Assembly (NCBI GenBank): GCA_019828595.1
Contig: JAHQRK010000020.1
Span: 248,001 to 312,000, forward strand
DNA: 64,000 nt
Direction: 5' to 3'
DNA from: Aphanomyces cochlioides
Lineage: Eukaryota > Oomycota > Saprolegniomycetes > Saprolegniales > Verrucalvaceae
This document shows positions 1 to 8,209 of this stretch, piece after piece; position 1 is the stretch's first letter, and every line of letters starts with the position of its first letter. A model generated the notes under the pieces. The model worked only from the letters and a program-made list of their open reading frames with translations. It did not search any database and was not told where the DNA came from. The translations under genes and the position numbers were made by a program.

Positions 1-1
1 C

Positions 2-679
2 GGAAAGCTAATTCAAAAACCAATTGTAAAAGAGAAGATACTTGTCAAAGGATCTGACGAGATTAAAGAGCGAACAAAACGAAAGATTCATAAAATGATT
101 TCAAGAACGCCAATTACTGATGATTTGGCATTATTTGAAGAACACAAATATCTCTATGAACATTATTCACCAGCTCATCTTGGAGTTCAGATACTCGATT
201 CTTCAAAACATATTATGAATGAAGTTATGTGTCTTGCAGAAGATATTAAAGCTAACATTTGGTATCAGGATACAGATTCGATGATGATTGATCGTGATGG
301 GGTTCCAAAATTGGCAATCGCTTTTAAAGAAAAATATGGAAGAGAACTAATTGGAAAGCAAATGGGGCAATTTCATACAGATTTTAGTCTTGAAGGTTCA
401 AAAGGAGAGGTTTATGCTAAGGAGTCAATATTCTTAGGAAAAAAAAGCTATGTGAATGTGCTATCTTGCGATGGTAATGATGTTGAGGGACATCATATTC
501 GTATGAAGGGTATTCCTGGAAAGCTTCTTAAAGAAAATCCTCTCGAAAAGTATGTGAAGATGTATAATGGTGAATCAATGGAATTTGATCTAAGCGAATG
601 TTGTTCAATCGACATTAACACTAAGACACAAAAGGTAAGCAAGAGATTGAAGTTTACAAGAAAAGTTTCATTTGCTTAG
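2..679 (+). CDS. Family-B DNA polymerase, C-terminal part (protein-primed type)
   Basis: The frame is open from base 2, so this is the 3' end of a longer gene truncated by the window edge. It should be the element's replicative polymerase. The palm motif C is clear near bases 263-282 (Y-x-DTDS), preceded by the usual region of the P-x-x-LG-x-x-I-L-x-x-S-K type. A downstream HIRMKGIP segment is typical of Polinton and adenovirus-like polymerases. The two metal-binding aspartates of motif C are present. The stop is nine bases before the integrase start, so the two genes are probably expressed from neighbouring promoters. Protein priming is inferred from the family and not visible here. Confidence 0.88.
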   Translation, partial: GKLIQKPIVKEKILVKGSDEIKERTKRKIHKMISRTPITDDLALFEEHKYLYEHYSPAHLGVQILDSSKHIMNEVMCLAEDIKANIWYQDTDSMMIDRDGVPKLAIAFKEKYGRELIGKQMGQFHTDFSLEGSKGEVYAKESIFLGKKSYVNVLSCDGNDVEGHHIRMKGIPGKLLKENPLEKYVKMYNGESMEFDLSECCSIDINTKTQKVSKRLKFTRKVSFA

Positions 680-688
680 ATATATAAT

Positions 689-1777
689 ATGTCTGCACTT
701 CTTAAAAAATTATACTATGATCCAAAGATTGGATTCATTAGCGCAACAGCATTGTATAAAAAAGCAAAAGAACTTAATAATTCTATTACTCTAAAACAAG
801 TTCGCGATTGGTATAAGAAACAAACTGATATTCAACAGCATTCAGCTCAAAACAAGAAATTTCCTGAGTTCAAAATTGCAAGCAACAATCCAAACTCATG
901 GCAAATGGATTTAGCTTTTTGGCAAAAACAACCAATATTTATCGCAATCAATATTAACAGTCGAATCGGCTTCGCCAAATTGTTGAAAAACAAAACTGCG
1001 CCTGTAGTTAGAAAAGCAATAGAAGAATTTCTTTCTCGAAACAAAACACATTCGTTTACATCAGATAATGGAAATGAGTTTATGAATAAAAAAGTTCAAG
1101 AACTGTTAACAAAAGAACATATCAGTCATTACGCTGGAGAGTCTGGGGATCATACAATTCTAGGCAAGGTAGATCGATTCATTAGAACGTTAAAATCAAG
1201 ACTAACCAAAATGTTCGAGACAGGAATCTTTAAAAAGCTAACTCAAAAGCATCTAAACGATGCAATTTCAAATTACAATGACACGGAACATTCATCCATT
1301 CATGCAACGCCAAATGAGATGAAAGGAAAAGTCATATTTTCCGAAAATGATCATAACCAAAATGTAGCAAAGCAAGTCTTAGAAAGCATCCCGATTGGCT
1401 CAAAAGTACGTTACAAATTGAAACCACAAAATCCATTTCAAAAAGAAGGTGCTAAATATTCAAAATCCGTTTATGAATTTATTGGATTAGATGGACTAAA
1501 GACGCATTTACGATCAAAAAATAATCACGTCGTATATAAACCAGTTAATGATATAAAAATAGTAGAAGCTCAAACTACTGACGCTGATGGAAGAGCAAAT
1601 GACATTTATGAAGCTGAGAAAATTTTAAGTCACAAGAAACTAAAAAATGGTCAATACAAATATCTGGTTAAATGGGCTGATGGAAGTGAATCATGGGAGC
1701 CTCAGAAGAATCTAAGAATATTTAATAAAAATCAAATGAGTCAATTAGAAAAAAATTATTTTGCACAGGTAATATAA
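689..1777 (+). CDS. Polinton integrase with C-terminal chromodomain
   Basis: This 362-aa protein should insert the element DNA into the host chromosome. A retroviral-type integrase core is visible: the first Asp at residue 74 (QMDLAF) and the second at 126 (SDNGNEF). The third acidic position falls in GKVDRFIRTLK, where residue 162 is Asp instead of the usual Glu. The C-terminal 50 residues (about 306-355) form a chromodomain (Y-x-A-E-K-I-L ... YLVKWADG ... SWEP), a fusion typical of Polintons and chromoviruses that may guide integration to marked chromatin. A TATATAATATG sequence directly precedes the start. The gene looks intact. The Asp at the third position is worth noting but may be normal in this branch. 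Confidence 0.9.
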   Translation: MSALLKKLYYDPKIGFISATALYKKAKELNNSITLKQVRDWYKKQTDIQQHSAQNKKFPEFKIASNNPNSWQMDLAFWQKQPIFIAININSRIGFAKLLKNKTAPVVRKAIEEFLSRNKTHSFTSDNGNEFMNKKVQELLTKEHISHYAGESGDHTILGKVDRFIRTLKSRLTKMFETGIFKKLTQKHLNDAISNYNDTEHSSIHATPNEMKGKVIFSENDHNQNVAKQVLESIPIGSKVRYKLKPQNPFQKEGAKYSKSVYEFIGLDGLKTHLRSKNNHVVYKPVNDIKIVEAQTTDADGRANDIYEAEKILSHKKLKNGQYKYLVKWADGSESWEPQKNLRIFNKNQMSQLEKNYFAQVI

Positions 1778-1815
1778 ACTACCAAATATATATACGTTAA
1801 TTAATTCGTAGTAAA

Positions 1816-3147
1816 ATGTATCCGAGCTATAAGGATCTCGCTGATAAAAAAGCAAAATTACAAGAATATTATGATCAAATCAAACTTGATAAAAAGATCG
1901 ATGCTATTAAACAAAAGGCATATGAAACTGCTATTTGGAGTAGTGATGTTGCATCAAATGTAATTCTACCAAAACCTCAAATGTCTTCAAATATTGGCAG
2001 AACAATTGAAATTCAAACAGATTCATCAAACCCAAGAACCATTGAAGTTCAAACCGAATCAAACGGTAGAACTATACAAACCCAAACTAAACGAAATACG
2101 AAAGCCAGATCTGCTCAAACCGAGCCAATGGGTATTACAACTGGAACTCAATATGAAAGTAATCCAAGATACGAACCCAGAATTAAAACAAGGGATCAAA
2201 TCAAATTAGAAAATATGCCCCCTGTCGAAACAAGAAATCGTTTCAGAATTTTGTCTGATGAAGACGACGAAGAGTCAAAACCAATATTTCCCGCAGAGGA
2301 TAACAAAAAAACTCCAAGAGAACAAATTATAAAACTTTATAAGGACAATTGGAACTTCTTTAAAACAAGAAAGATTTCTCCGATATTACTAAATGGTGAT
2401 GAAGATAAGAGTGTATACTTGGGAAGATCGGGAAGACTATTTACCATACGGAGTGATCATGAAAATAAGAATAAACGTATAATTGATTACGATTGGGTTG
2501 CTACAAAAGAAAAAATTGACAAAATTATTGATGAAAATAGACGTGTGAATGGCATCCGACAAGGCGTTACTCAAATGTCAATTAAAAGCGAACCTGATAT
2601 CAAAATGGAAGGCCAAGGCTTTAAATTAATCGCCCGTAAAAAACTCATTGGACGAGGCTTAATCGGCGCGGGAATTTCGCATTTACATAATTTTGAAAAA
2701 GATTATTTATATCGACCTCTTGGAGCTAAATATGTCAATTTGAAAGCTCTAGGTCAAGGATATTTAAGTTTACGCCATCCGTCTGGTAATTCCTGTTTTA
2801 AACGATTAAAAATGTCAGATAAACTACTTCAAATCATCAAAATCTTGTTATTTGATGGAGTTATTGATTATAGTCTTTATAATCAGCTTGACAACAAAGA
2901 TAAAATTGCGTTTTACGATACTCTAAAAGTTTGTAAACTATTAAATTCGTTTAAAGAAACTATTAGCGATCCACGAGATGGTAGTGATAAATATGTTGCT
3001 GAATTCAATAAGCTCATTGGTGAAATCAAGATCGGTAATGATAATCCTTTGATCAAATCGGAACTAAAGAAGATGTCGATTCATTTATTTCAAAATGGAA
3101 TTTTAAGCGATAAACAATTCAATGATATTTTGATGATGACAATATAG
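1816..3147 (+). CDS. Polinton protein with five QT motifs (LC8-binding-like) and a conserved C-terminal domain
   Basis: This 443-aa protein has no function I can name. Residues 60-115 are low in hydrophobics and carry five Gln-centred motifs (IEIQT, IEVQT, IQTQT, SAQT, GTQY) with the Gln at 67, 79, 90, 101 and 112, a spacing of 12, 11, 11 and 11 residues. This is the pattern of multivalent dynein light chain LC8 ligands. Residues 115-250 are charged and probably flexible. Residues 264-286 hold three overlapping or adjacent matches to the adenain site (M/I/L)xGx-G. The remainder (about 290-443) is helical, ends with a segment around IGEIKIGNDNP, and resembles a conserved unknown protein that I associate with Polinton-like viruses. 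A virion protein processed by the element's protease is my inference. Confidence 0.75.
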   Translation: MYPSYKDLADKKAKLQEYYDQIKLDKKIDAIKQKAYETAIWSSDVASNVILPKPQMSSNIGRTIEIQTDSSNPRTIEVQTESNGRTIQTQTKRNTKARSAQTEPMGITTGTQYESNPRYEPRIKTRDQIKLENMPPVETRNRFRILSDEDDEESKPIFPAEDNKKTPREQIIKLYKDNWNFFKTRKISPILLNGDEDKSVYLGRSGRLFTIRSDHENKNKRIIDYDWVATKEKIDKIIDENRRVNGIRQGVTQMSIKSEPDIKMEGQGFKLIARKKLIGRGLIGAGISHLHNFEKDYLYRPLGAKYVNLKALGQGYLSLRHPSGNSCFKRLKMSDKLLQIIKILLFDGVIDYSLYNQLDNKDKIAFYDTLKVCKLLNSFKETISDPRDGSDKYVAEFNKLIGEIKIGNDNPLIKSELKKMSIHLFQNGILSDKQFNDILMMTI

Positions 3148-3152
3148 AAGCT

Positions 3153-3359
3153 ATGAAAACGATTAATGTTAAACATCCATTTTTAAAAATATATAATAAA
3201 AAGGCCAAAGAAAATGAAGATAGACTAATTGAAACGATGGAAAACTTAATCATTGATAATACAGAACCAAAATCAAGTTTTCAAAGATATGGACCATCTA
3301 TTGATGAATATAAAAGAAAAAAGAAATTAGAGCAAAAATCAAAGACATTTGCTCTTTAA
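3153..3359 (+). CDS. Small charged Polinton protein, unknown
   Basis: This 68-aa lysine- and glutamate-rich protein begins five bases after the stop of the upstream gene, so the two are probably co-expressed. Residues 15-35 are likely helical. There is no signal peptide, membrane segment or recognised motif. Base composition matches the element. It may be a small virion or accessory protein. Its reality rests on position and the tight spacing only. Confidence 0.5.
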   Translation: MKTINVKHPFLKIYNKKAKENEDRLIETMENLIIDNTEPKSSFQRYGPSIDEYKRKKKLEQKSKTFAL

Positions 3360-3430
3360 GATGATTTAATAATATATTTTTATTTTTTATGTAATTCATA
3401 AAATATAGACTTCGTTTAAATCAACGAAAT

Positions 3431-3910
3431 ATGAAAGGAACAGGAGGTTATAAAGTAGTTCACGTATCATCATCTCTTTCAAAGAAAAAACTTTCTAAAG
3501 CATCCAAAGGTGGTACAGTTGTATTTAGCGCTGATGATTTAAAAGGAAGTAAGCCAATGCTTGTGCATCCAGCTAATTATAGCAAAATAGTTCAAGCTCA
3601 AAAAGCTAATAAAGGAGCTCGTTTGGATTTTACTGAAGGGGAAATTCATCACGATTTAAGCCATCACCAAGGCGGAAGCATTTGGGATAGTTTGAGATCA
3701 GGTTTGAGTACGGCTTGGAATAGTGTAATTAAACCTGTACTAAGTGGAGTTGGAGATGCAATCGCATATAGTAATCCAGAATTGGCCCCTATTAGGGAAG
3801 GCATTCGTAAACTTAGCGGCGTAGGTTTTCAAAAGGGCTCTCAAGCGGCTAAAGATCGTATGGCCCTTGTTCGTGCGAAGAAACGTGGTGGTAGTTTTCG
3901 ACTAGTATAA
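3431..3910 (+). CDS. Minor virion protein, pVI/pX-like, with three adenain-type cleavage sites
   Basis: This is a 159-aa basic protein. Residues 81-110 form a Gly- and Trp-containing amphipathic segment (GGSIWDSLRSGLSTAW), like the membrane-active helix of adenovirus protein VI. The C-terminus is basic (RAKKRGG). Matches to the adenain consensus (M/I/L)xGx-G occur at residues 1-5 (MKGTG), 104-108 and 128-132 (both LSGVG). The two internal sites would release the amphipathic segment and a basic peptide. Polintons usually carry such a small protein near the capsid genes. The assignment is by these features, not by clear sequence identity. An AT-rich TATA-containing stretch (3369-3430) precedes it. 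Confidence 0.65.
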   Translation: MKGTGGYKVVHVSSSLSKKKLSKASKGGTVVFSADDLKGSKPMLVHPANYSKIVQAQKANKGARLDFTEGEIHHDLSHHQGGSIWDSLRSGLSTAWNSVIKPVLSGVGDAIAYSNPELAPIREGIRKLSGVGFQKGSQAAKDRMALVRAKKRGGSFRLV

Positions 3911-3991
3911 ATATACCATTTTACGTTTGACCATGAGCTTTGAACACCAAAACATCAAGCTTTTGTAAAAAATCGGTAGTAAAAAAAATAC

Positions 3992-4003
3992 CTCTATATA
4001 GAG
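3992..4003. promoter_or_regulatory. 12-bp palindromic TATA element
   Basis: A perfect palindrome, CTCTATATAGAG, lies 10 bases before the small zinc-finger gene in a short AT-rich intergenic segment. It contains a TATA core and is the likely promoter of that gene. The palindromic form may simply reflect a symmetric TATA box. Confidence 0.35.
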
Positions 4004-4012
4004 TATAAGCTT

Positions 4013-4219
4013 GTGCTTTCAACAATGCTTATCGATTTAACATTAATAAAGAAGACTCAAGAAATGATTGATGCTCAAGTTAAACGAAATCTGAATCCAT
4101 ACAAAAGAAACCGATACATTTGTGATTGCGGTGAATCAGTAAACGTGAGATATCGTTTTAGTCATCAAAGATCATATGCACATAAAAAAGCAATTATAGA
4201 GATCGAAAGAAATAATTAG
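4013..4219 (+). CDS. Small zinc-finger-like protein
   Basis: This 68-aa protein has its second half reading C-x-C-G followed after about a dozen residues by H-x5-H (CDCGESVN ... FSHQRSYAHKKA), a compact CCHH zinc-binding pattern common in small proteins of large DNA viruses and their relatives. The start may instead be the internal Met at residue 5. It ends 11 bases before the convergent penton gene. A nucleic-acid-binding role is inferred from the finger alone. Confidence 0.55.
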   Translation: MLSTMLIDLTLIKKTQEMIDAQVKRNLNPYKRNRYICDCGESVNVRYRFSHQRSYAHKKAIIEIERNN

Positions 4220-4230
4220 AGAATAGTAAG

Positions 4231-5088
4231 CTAATTTTTTTTCGGTCTAATAATCAACTGAATTAAAATTTGACTATCTTCAAACTTGACAATATTATAA
4301 TTCTGATCGCAAATTATCACTTCTATGTATGGTCTTGAGCCATCAGAAATTTCTACCCAAGAATACTCAGGATATCTTACATCTATTAAATCCCCAATAG
4401 TGGTGTTTTGTGATGTAAAAGTCGTTAAAACATCAGGAACAGAAGTGTATGGATTATTAACTAAATTACAACGAACTAAAAAGCTTGAAACAGGGTTTAC
4501 TTGTGGAGTAAAACTACTTAAAAACGATTGAGCAGTCGTTTGACGAGAGGGAGGAAATGTTGCAACTTGATAGCCAACTATTAAATTAAATCCACTTGGA
4601 ATGATAATTTGCGGAGCATAGCCACCTGTTGGTACGCCTGTTGAATATAACCCACTGGCTGGTAGCGACCAGCCTGTTGGTAAACTTAAAGGAGTAGGTA
4701 ATAAATCAATTTGGCAACCATAATATGTAGAATTTTCTGAAATATTAAAATATATCACATTGTTTCCATTAGAATCAATCAGATATGCACCAGCCGCGAT
4801 AAGTTTAGAAGCTACATAATTTTGAATATCAGCATAACTGTAATAACCATTAGGTAAAGTGATAGATATGGTCGATGTAGTAGCGCCATATGGTACAATA
4901 ATTTGAAATGTATTATTTCCGTACAAGGTTGAATTAATATTGAATTGAGAATTATACAATTGAATCCCAGCAACAGCAATTTCCATATTGCTAAAATTGA
5001 CTGCACTATTCCCAAATGTATATCTTAGCGTATTATTATAGCCATTATTCACAATATGAGTTGAATTAAGAACAATAAGTGAGCTCAT
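4231..5088 (-). CDS. Minor capsid (penton-like) protein, single jelly-roll type
   Basis: This 285-aa protein is rich in Asn, Ser, Thr and Tyr and has predicted short beta strands throughout, as expected for a jelly-roll. The N-terminal pattern (LNSTHIV ... LRYTFGNSAVNF ... IAVAGIQLYNSQFNI ... FQIIVP) fits the penton-type minor capsid protein of Polinton-like viruses, which fills the vertices of the icosahedral shell. Its place beside the packaging ATPase and on the same strand as the major capsid gene supports this. An AT-rich GATATAAAATAAC promoter-like sequence lies just upstream. The call rests on pattern, size and context. Confidence 0.75.
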   Translation of the reverse strand: MSSLIVLNSTHIVNNGYNNTLRYTFGNSAVNFSNMEIAVAGIQLYNSQFNINSTLYGNNTFQIIVPYGATTSTISITLPNGYYSYADIQNYVASKLIAAGAYLIDSNGNNVIYFNISENSTYYGCQIDLLPTPLSLPTGWSLPASGLYSTGVPTGGYAPQIIIPSGFNLIVGYQVATFPPSRQTTAQSFLSSFTPQVNPVSSFLVRCNLVNNPYTSVPDVLTTFTSQNTTIGDLIDVRYPEYSWVEISDGSRPYIEVIICDQNYNIVKFEDSQILIQLIIRPKKN

Positions 5089-5167
5089 TTTTTCTTATGT
5101 TATTTTATATCATTTATTTATTATTTGATTGAAATAATTGTCTCTCTAATTGCTGAAAGCAAGCTTA

Positions 5168-5851
5168 TCAAAGTGTATTCAAATCAATTTTTTTCCCAAA
5201 ATTATACCTCAATTCTTGATTAACAGAATCAACAAACAGAGCTTGGCCTTTGCTTGCAGTAGCTTTATTGTATGCCTTGATCATTTTGTCTTCATTAACT
5301 TCAGGAATGTTAAAATCCTTACAAACCATTTGAAGATCTCTTTTGCTATTTGCTTTTAAAATAAATACATATTCGCTATTCAATCTAATGGTTTTATATG
5401 TGTCAAAATATGAATGAGCTAAAAATATAGTGCTTAACAATTTATGTCTTCCACGGGTGAAATAATGCGTAAATATATTTTTTTGAAGCATTTTGTCATT
5501 TGAATAATCATCGATGATAACTAATTGTAATGAGCCATTATTTGGAATATCGTCAACAGAAGGAGGTGGTTCATTTGGGTCATAAATCGTAATGAAGTCT
5601 TTTAATTTATCTTTTAAGTAATTATACAGACTTTGCTCAGGATTGCGAGCAATAATATGCAAATGGCTGTAAATATGAGGAGAGTGCTTGAGAATATGGA
5701 AAATTAGATTCGTCTTACCAGAATAGCTGGGTCCCAGCACGATAGCTCTGAAAAGGTTCTGAATTTTAAGATCTTTGTTTATACCATGAGACTTACTTTT
5801 ATAAGCCTTAGGTAATTTTCCTCCCCAGTCCTCTATTTCATTGGAACTCAT
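5168..5851 (-). CDS. A32-like FtsK/HerA-type genome-packaging ATPase
   Basis: This 227-aa protein should pump the element DNA into the capsid. Walker A is GPSYSGKT at residues 40-47 and Walker B is LVIIDD at about 110-115. The following segment (FTRGRHKLLSTIFLAHSY, about 130-147) fits the sensor and arginine region of this family. Length is normal for A32-like ATPases. It is divergent from the fibre gene with a 68-bp shared promoter region and lies next to the penton gene, a common morphogenesis pair. Confidence 0.9.
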   Translation of the reverse strand: MSSNEIEDWGGKLPKAYKSKSHGINKDLKIQNLFRAIVLGPSYSGKTNLIFHILKHSPHIYSHLHIIARNPEQSLYNYLKDKLKDFITIYDPNEPPPSVDDIPNNGSLQLVIIDDYSNDKMLQKNIFTHYFTRGRHKLLSTIFLAHSYFDTYKTIRLNSEYVFILKANSKRDLQMVCKDFNIPEVNEDKMIKAYNKATASKGQALFVDSVNQELRYNFGKKIDLNTL

Positions 5852-5919
5852 TTATTAGAAAGCTAATATTATATATATTTTAGAATATATACTTATTTGT
5901 CTTCAACTCTATTAAAAAT
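5852..5919. promoter_or_regulatory. Bidirectional AT-rich promoter between ATPase and fibre genes
   Basis: This 68-bp divergent intergenic region contains overlapping TATATATA-like sequences (ATATTATATATATT and AGAATATATAC), which can serve as TATA elements for both strands. Similar TATATA sequences precede the integrase, the 443-aa protein and the capsid gene, suggesting an element-wide promoter style. Confidence 0.5.
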
Positions 5920-8136
5920 ATGAGTGGAATCATAGCTAATACACCTACTATAAATAGTTCAACATACAATCCGTCAAATTACACAAGTGATGTTTATTTG
6001 AGAAAAAGTGATCCTAGAGTCTCATATATCAGTAATCTAACTGCTGGGCAAGCAAGTGCTAAAAAGGCATTAATTTTAGATTCAGGGCTTTCAATAAGTG
6101 GAATCAACTCGATTGGTATGACTGGTATTTACACAAACACAAGCACTACCGATGCATCAAGCACTATTACAGGCTCGATGATTACTGCAGGTGGATTGGC
6201 GGTGTCCAAGAAAATTTATGCCGGTAGCGATATCAATATCATTAATGGAACCGCGCAAATCAATCTAAATAGTTCGTCAAATACTGCGGGAAGATCGACG
6301 TGCGCATTTATTAATGACCAAGGTACGTTCGAGATTGGTAGCCGTGGATCGACGAATTCACAGCTTCCTGGTCAGCTCTACATTTGGAATGGATCATTTC
6401 TGATGAGTATGACCACTGCAGGCAATACAGGTTTTCTAAGCACTTCGGATGCTACATCTTCGAGTGCAGGCGGCTCAATGACTATATATGGTGGGTGCGC
6501 TATTGCTAAGAAACTGTATGTAGGTAGTAATGCATCAGTAAGCGGATCTATACTTCAAGGAACGAGCACAGATACATCAAGAGCAATATCTTGCTTAAAC
6601 AATAATCTTGCTATTGCTGGCACTTCTTATATTACGCTTGGTCAATCAACCAACAATAATAATCAAGCTGAACTTTCCTTTTATTATGCTGGCAGCGGAT
6701 CAACCAATAATAGATTTCAAATTGGATTTTACGGAGGTAGCAGATTACTCGAAGTAGCAGCTTCTGGTATAATCAATATCAATTCTAATATTGCTTCAAC
6801 AACGCAGTCGAATGGTAGTTTGGTAATCGCTGGAGGAATGGGCGTATCAGGAGCTATCAATACTGGTGGAGCTATCAATTCTGGCGCATCGATCTCAGCA
6901 ACTACGGCTACGATTGGTTCTACTTCGAATACTGGCGGGACCCTTTCGATTACAAGCGTTGGATACCACTTGGCAATGTATTATAGTGCAACCGTTAATT
7001 CGACTATCAATACAAGTTCTGGAGGCGATATTGTGCTATCGAGTACGAATGGAGGAACAAGCACATATTATACGTTTGCTAATAATGGGCAGATTCAACT
7101 ATCTGGTATCTCAGCGCGCAATAGTCATAAAATGGATCTCGGAACTAATACATCGAAAGACAATATCATTTGTCTTGCTCAGACCAATAACACAAGCCCA
7201 TCCTACATGCTCGGCGTATCGAGCTTATCACTCAATTATACGTCTGGTGGCTTGCATACTTGGTTTTACAACAACTCAACTACGCCGGCTATCACTGGTA
7301 CTCAGCAGATGCAGCTGAGTACTGGTGGTAATCTCAATATTGCTAATGGTGGAGTTCATTGCTATGGTCTCAATGCGGGTGATCTTAGCACCACAGGTCC
7401 AGGTATGCATATGCATTATTCGACTGGTTCGAGTGTTGGCATTCTACAATGCTTCGATTATTCATCGTCTCAATACAAAGATATCAACATTCAATCCTCA
7501 CTCTTCTATAAGTCATCTAACGGTTTTTGGGGCGTGGGCACAAACAATCCTGGATGTCCTCTGGAAATCCTTGGTACTGGCTCACAATCAACTGGATCGG
7601 GCTTTACTTTCATTACGAGTAGTTCAGTTGGTCAGGCGACTGGATTTAGTAATAGAAACTTCTCTCTTAAGACGAGTGGTGGGATTATGGTTGCTTCTGG
7701 TGAAATTGATTGTCTTTCAGATCTGAGAACAAAATCAGATGTAATCGATCTATCTCAAGATCAATCCGAGCGATTTGTCCGTAATATCACTCCTATCGAG
7801 TATAGCTATAAGGCAAATCCTGATAAACGCCATTATGGCTATGGTGCACAAGAACTCGTGAAACATGGTTTGAGTGTGTTAGTTGGCGCTACTGATTCGG
7901 ATGAACCATTGCCCGAGGAAATTATTGAGTGTGTTAATGGTGATGTTATTCAGATTGGATCTGACAGCCGCCTTGTTGTCGATGTGATTAGTATTGTACC
8001 ATTGCTGCATTCTGCTCTTAAACGTGCGCTTAAGAAAATTGATAATCTTACTCAAGTTGTTGGAAAGCAGCAGATGCAGATGGAACAACTGACAACTAAA
8101 CCTGTTCGACGCACAAAAAGCAGCGCTTTGCTGTAA
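5920..8136 (+). CDS. Tail-fibre-like protein with C-terminal S74 intramolecular chaperone
   Basis: This 738-aa protein is rich in Ser, Thr, Gly and Asn and should be the receptor-binding spike. Three repeats near residues 75-110, 180-212 and 292-322 share the pattern S-x-x-G-S-x-x-I-x-G-G-x-A/G-[V/I]-x-K-K-x-Y-x-G-S. This pattern is frequent in phage and giant-virus fibres and expected to form a trimeric beta structure. The C-terminus (from about 595) is a peptidase S74 domain: the Ser-Lys dyad lies in LSDLRTKSDV, followed by FVRNITPIEYSYK and HYGYGAQELVK. The last 40 residues form a coiled coil. In known fibres this domain drives trimerisation and then cleaves itself off. Confidence 0.85.
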   Translation: MSGIIANTPTINSSTYNPSNYTSDVYLRKSDPRVSYISNLTAGQASAKKALILDSGLSISGINSIGMTGIYTNTSTTDASSTITGSMITAGGLAVSKKIYAGSDINIINGTAQINLNSSSNTAGRSTCAFINDQGTFEIGSRGSTNSQLPGQLYIWNGSFLMSMTTAGNTGFLSTSDATSSSAGGSMTIYGGCAIAKKLYVGSNASVSGSILQGTSTDTSRAISCLNNNLAIAGTSYITLGQSTNNNNQAELSFYYAGSGSTNNRFQIGFYGGSRLLEVAASGIININSNIASTTQSNGSLVIAGGMGVSGAINTGGAINSGASISATTATIGSTSNTGGTLSITSVGYHLAMYYSATVNSTINTSSGGDIVLSSTNGGTSTYYTFANNGQIQLSGISARNSHKMDLGTNTSKDNIICLAQTNNTSPSYMLGVSSLSLNYTSGGLHTWFYNNSTTPAITGTQQMQLSTGGNLNIANGGVHCYGLNAGDLSTTGPGMHMHYSTGSSVGILQCFDYSSSQYKDINIQSSLFYKSSNGFWGVGTNNPGCPLEILGTGSQSTGSGFTFITSSSVGQATGFSNRNFSLKTSGGIMVASGEIDCLSDLRTKSDVIDLSQDQSERFVRNITPIEYSYKANPDKRHYGYGAQELVKHGLSVLVGATDSDEPLPEEIIECVNGDVIQIGSDSRLVVDVISIVPLLHSALKRALKKIDNLTQVVGKQQMQMEQLTTKPVRRTKSSALL

Positions 8137-8162
8137 TAGAGCGAAGTCTCTCGACCCTTAGT

Positions 8163-8203
8163 AATAAAAAAAGCAATTCTAAGCTCGCTTAGTAGTTTTT
8201 TTG
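8163..8203. terminator. Bidirectional hairpin terminator between convergent fibre and capsid genes
   Basis: A perfect six-base stem (CTAAGC, two-base loop, GCTTAG; 8179-8192) is flanked by an A-run on the left (8166-8172) and a T-run on the right (8196-8202), giving a symmetric structure between two convergent genes. Hairpins at transcript ends are known signals in giant viruses. The function here is inferred. Confidence 0.5.
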
Positions 8204-8209
8204 GTGTAT

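Noticed and set aside
6866..7726. Additional plus-strand frames inside the fibre gene
   Set aside because: They overlap the S74 fibre in another phase and are rich in Leu, Arg and Ile from shifted Ser/Thr codons.
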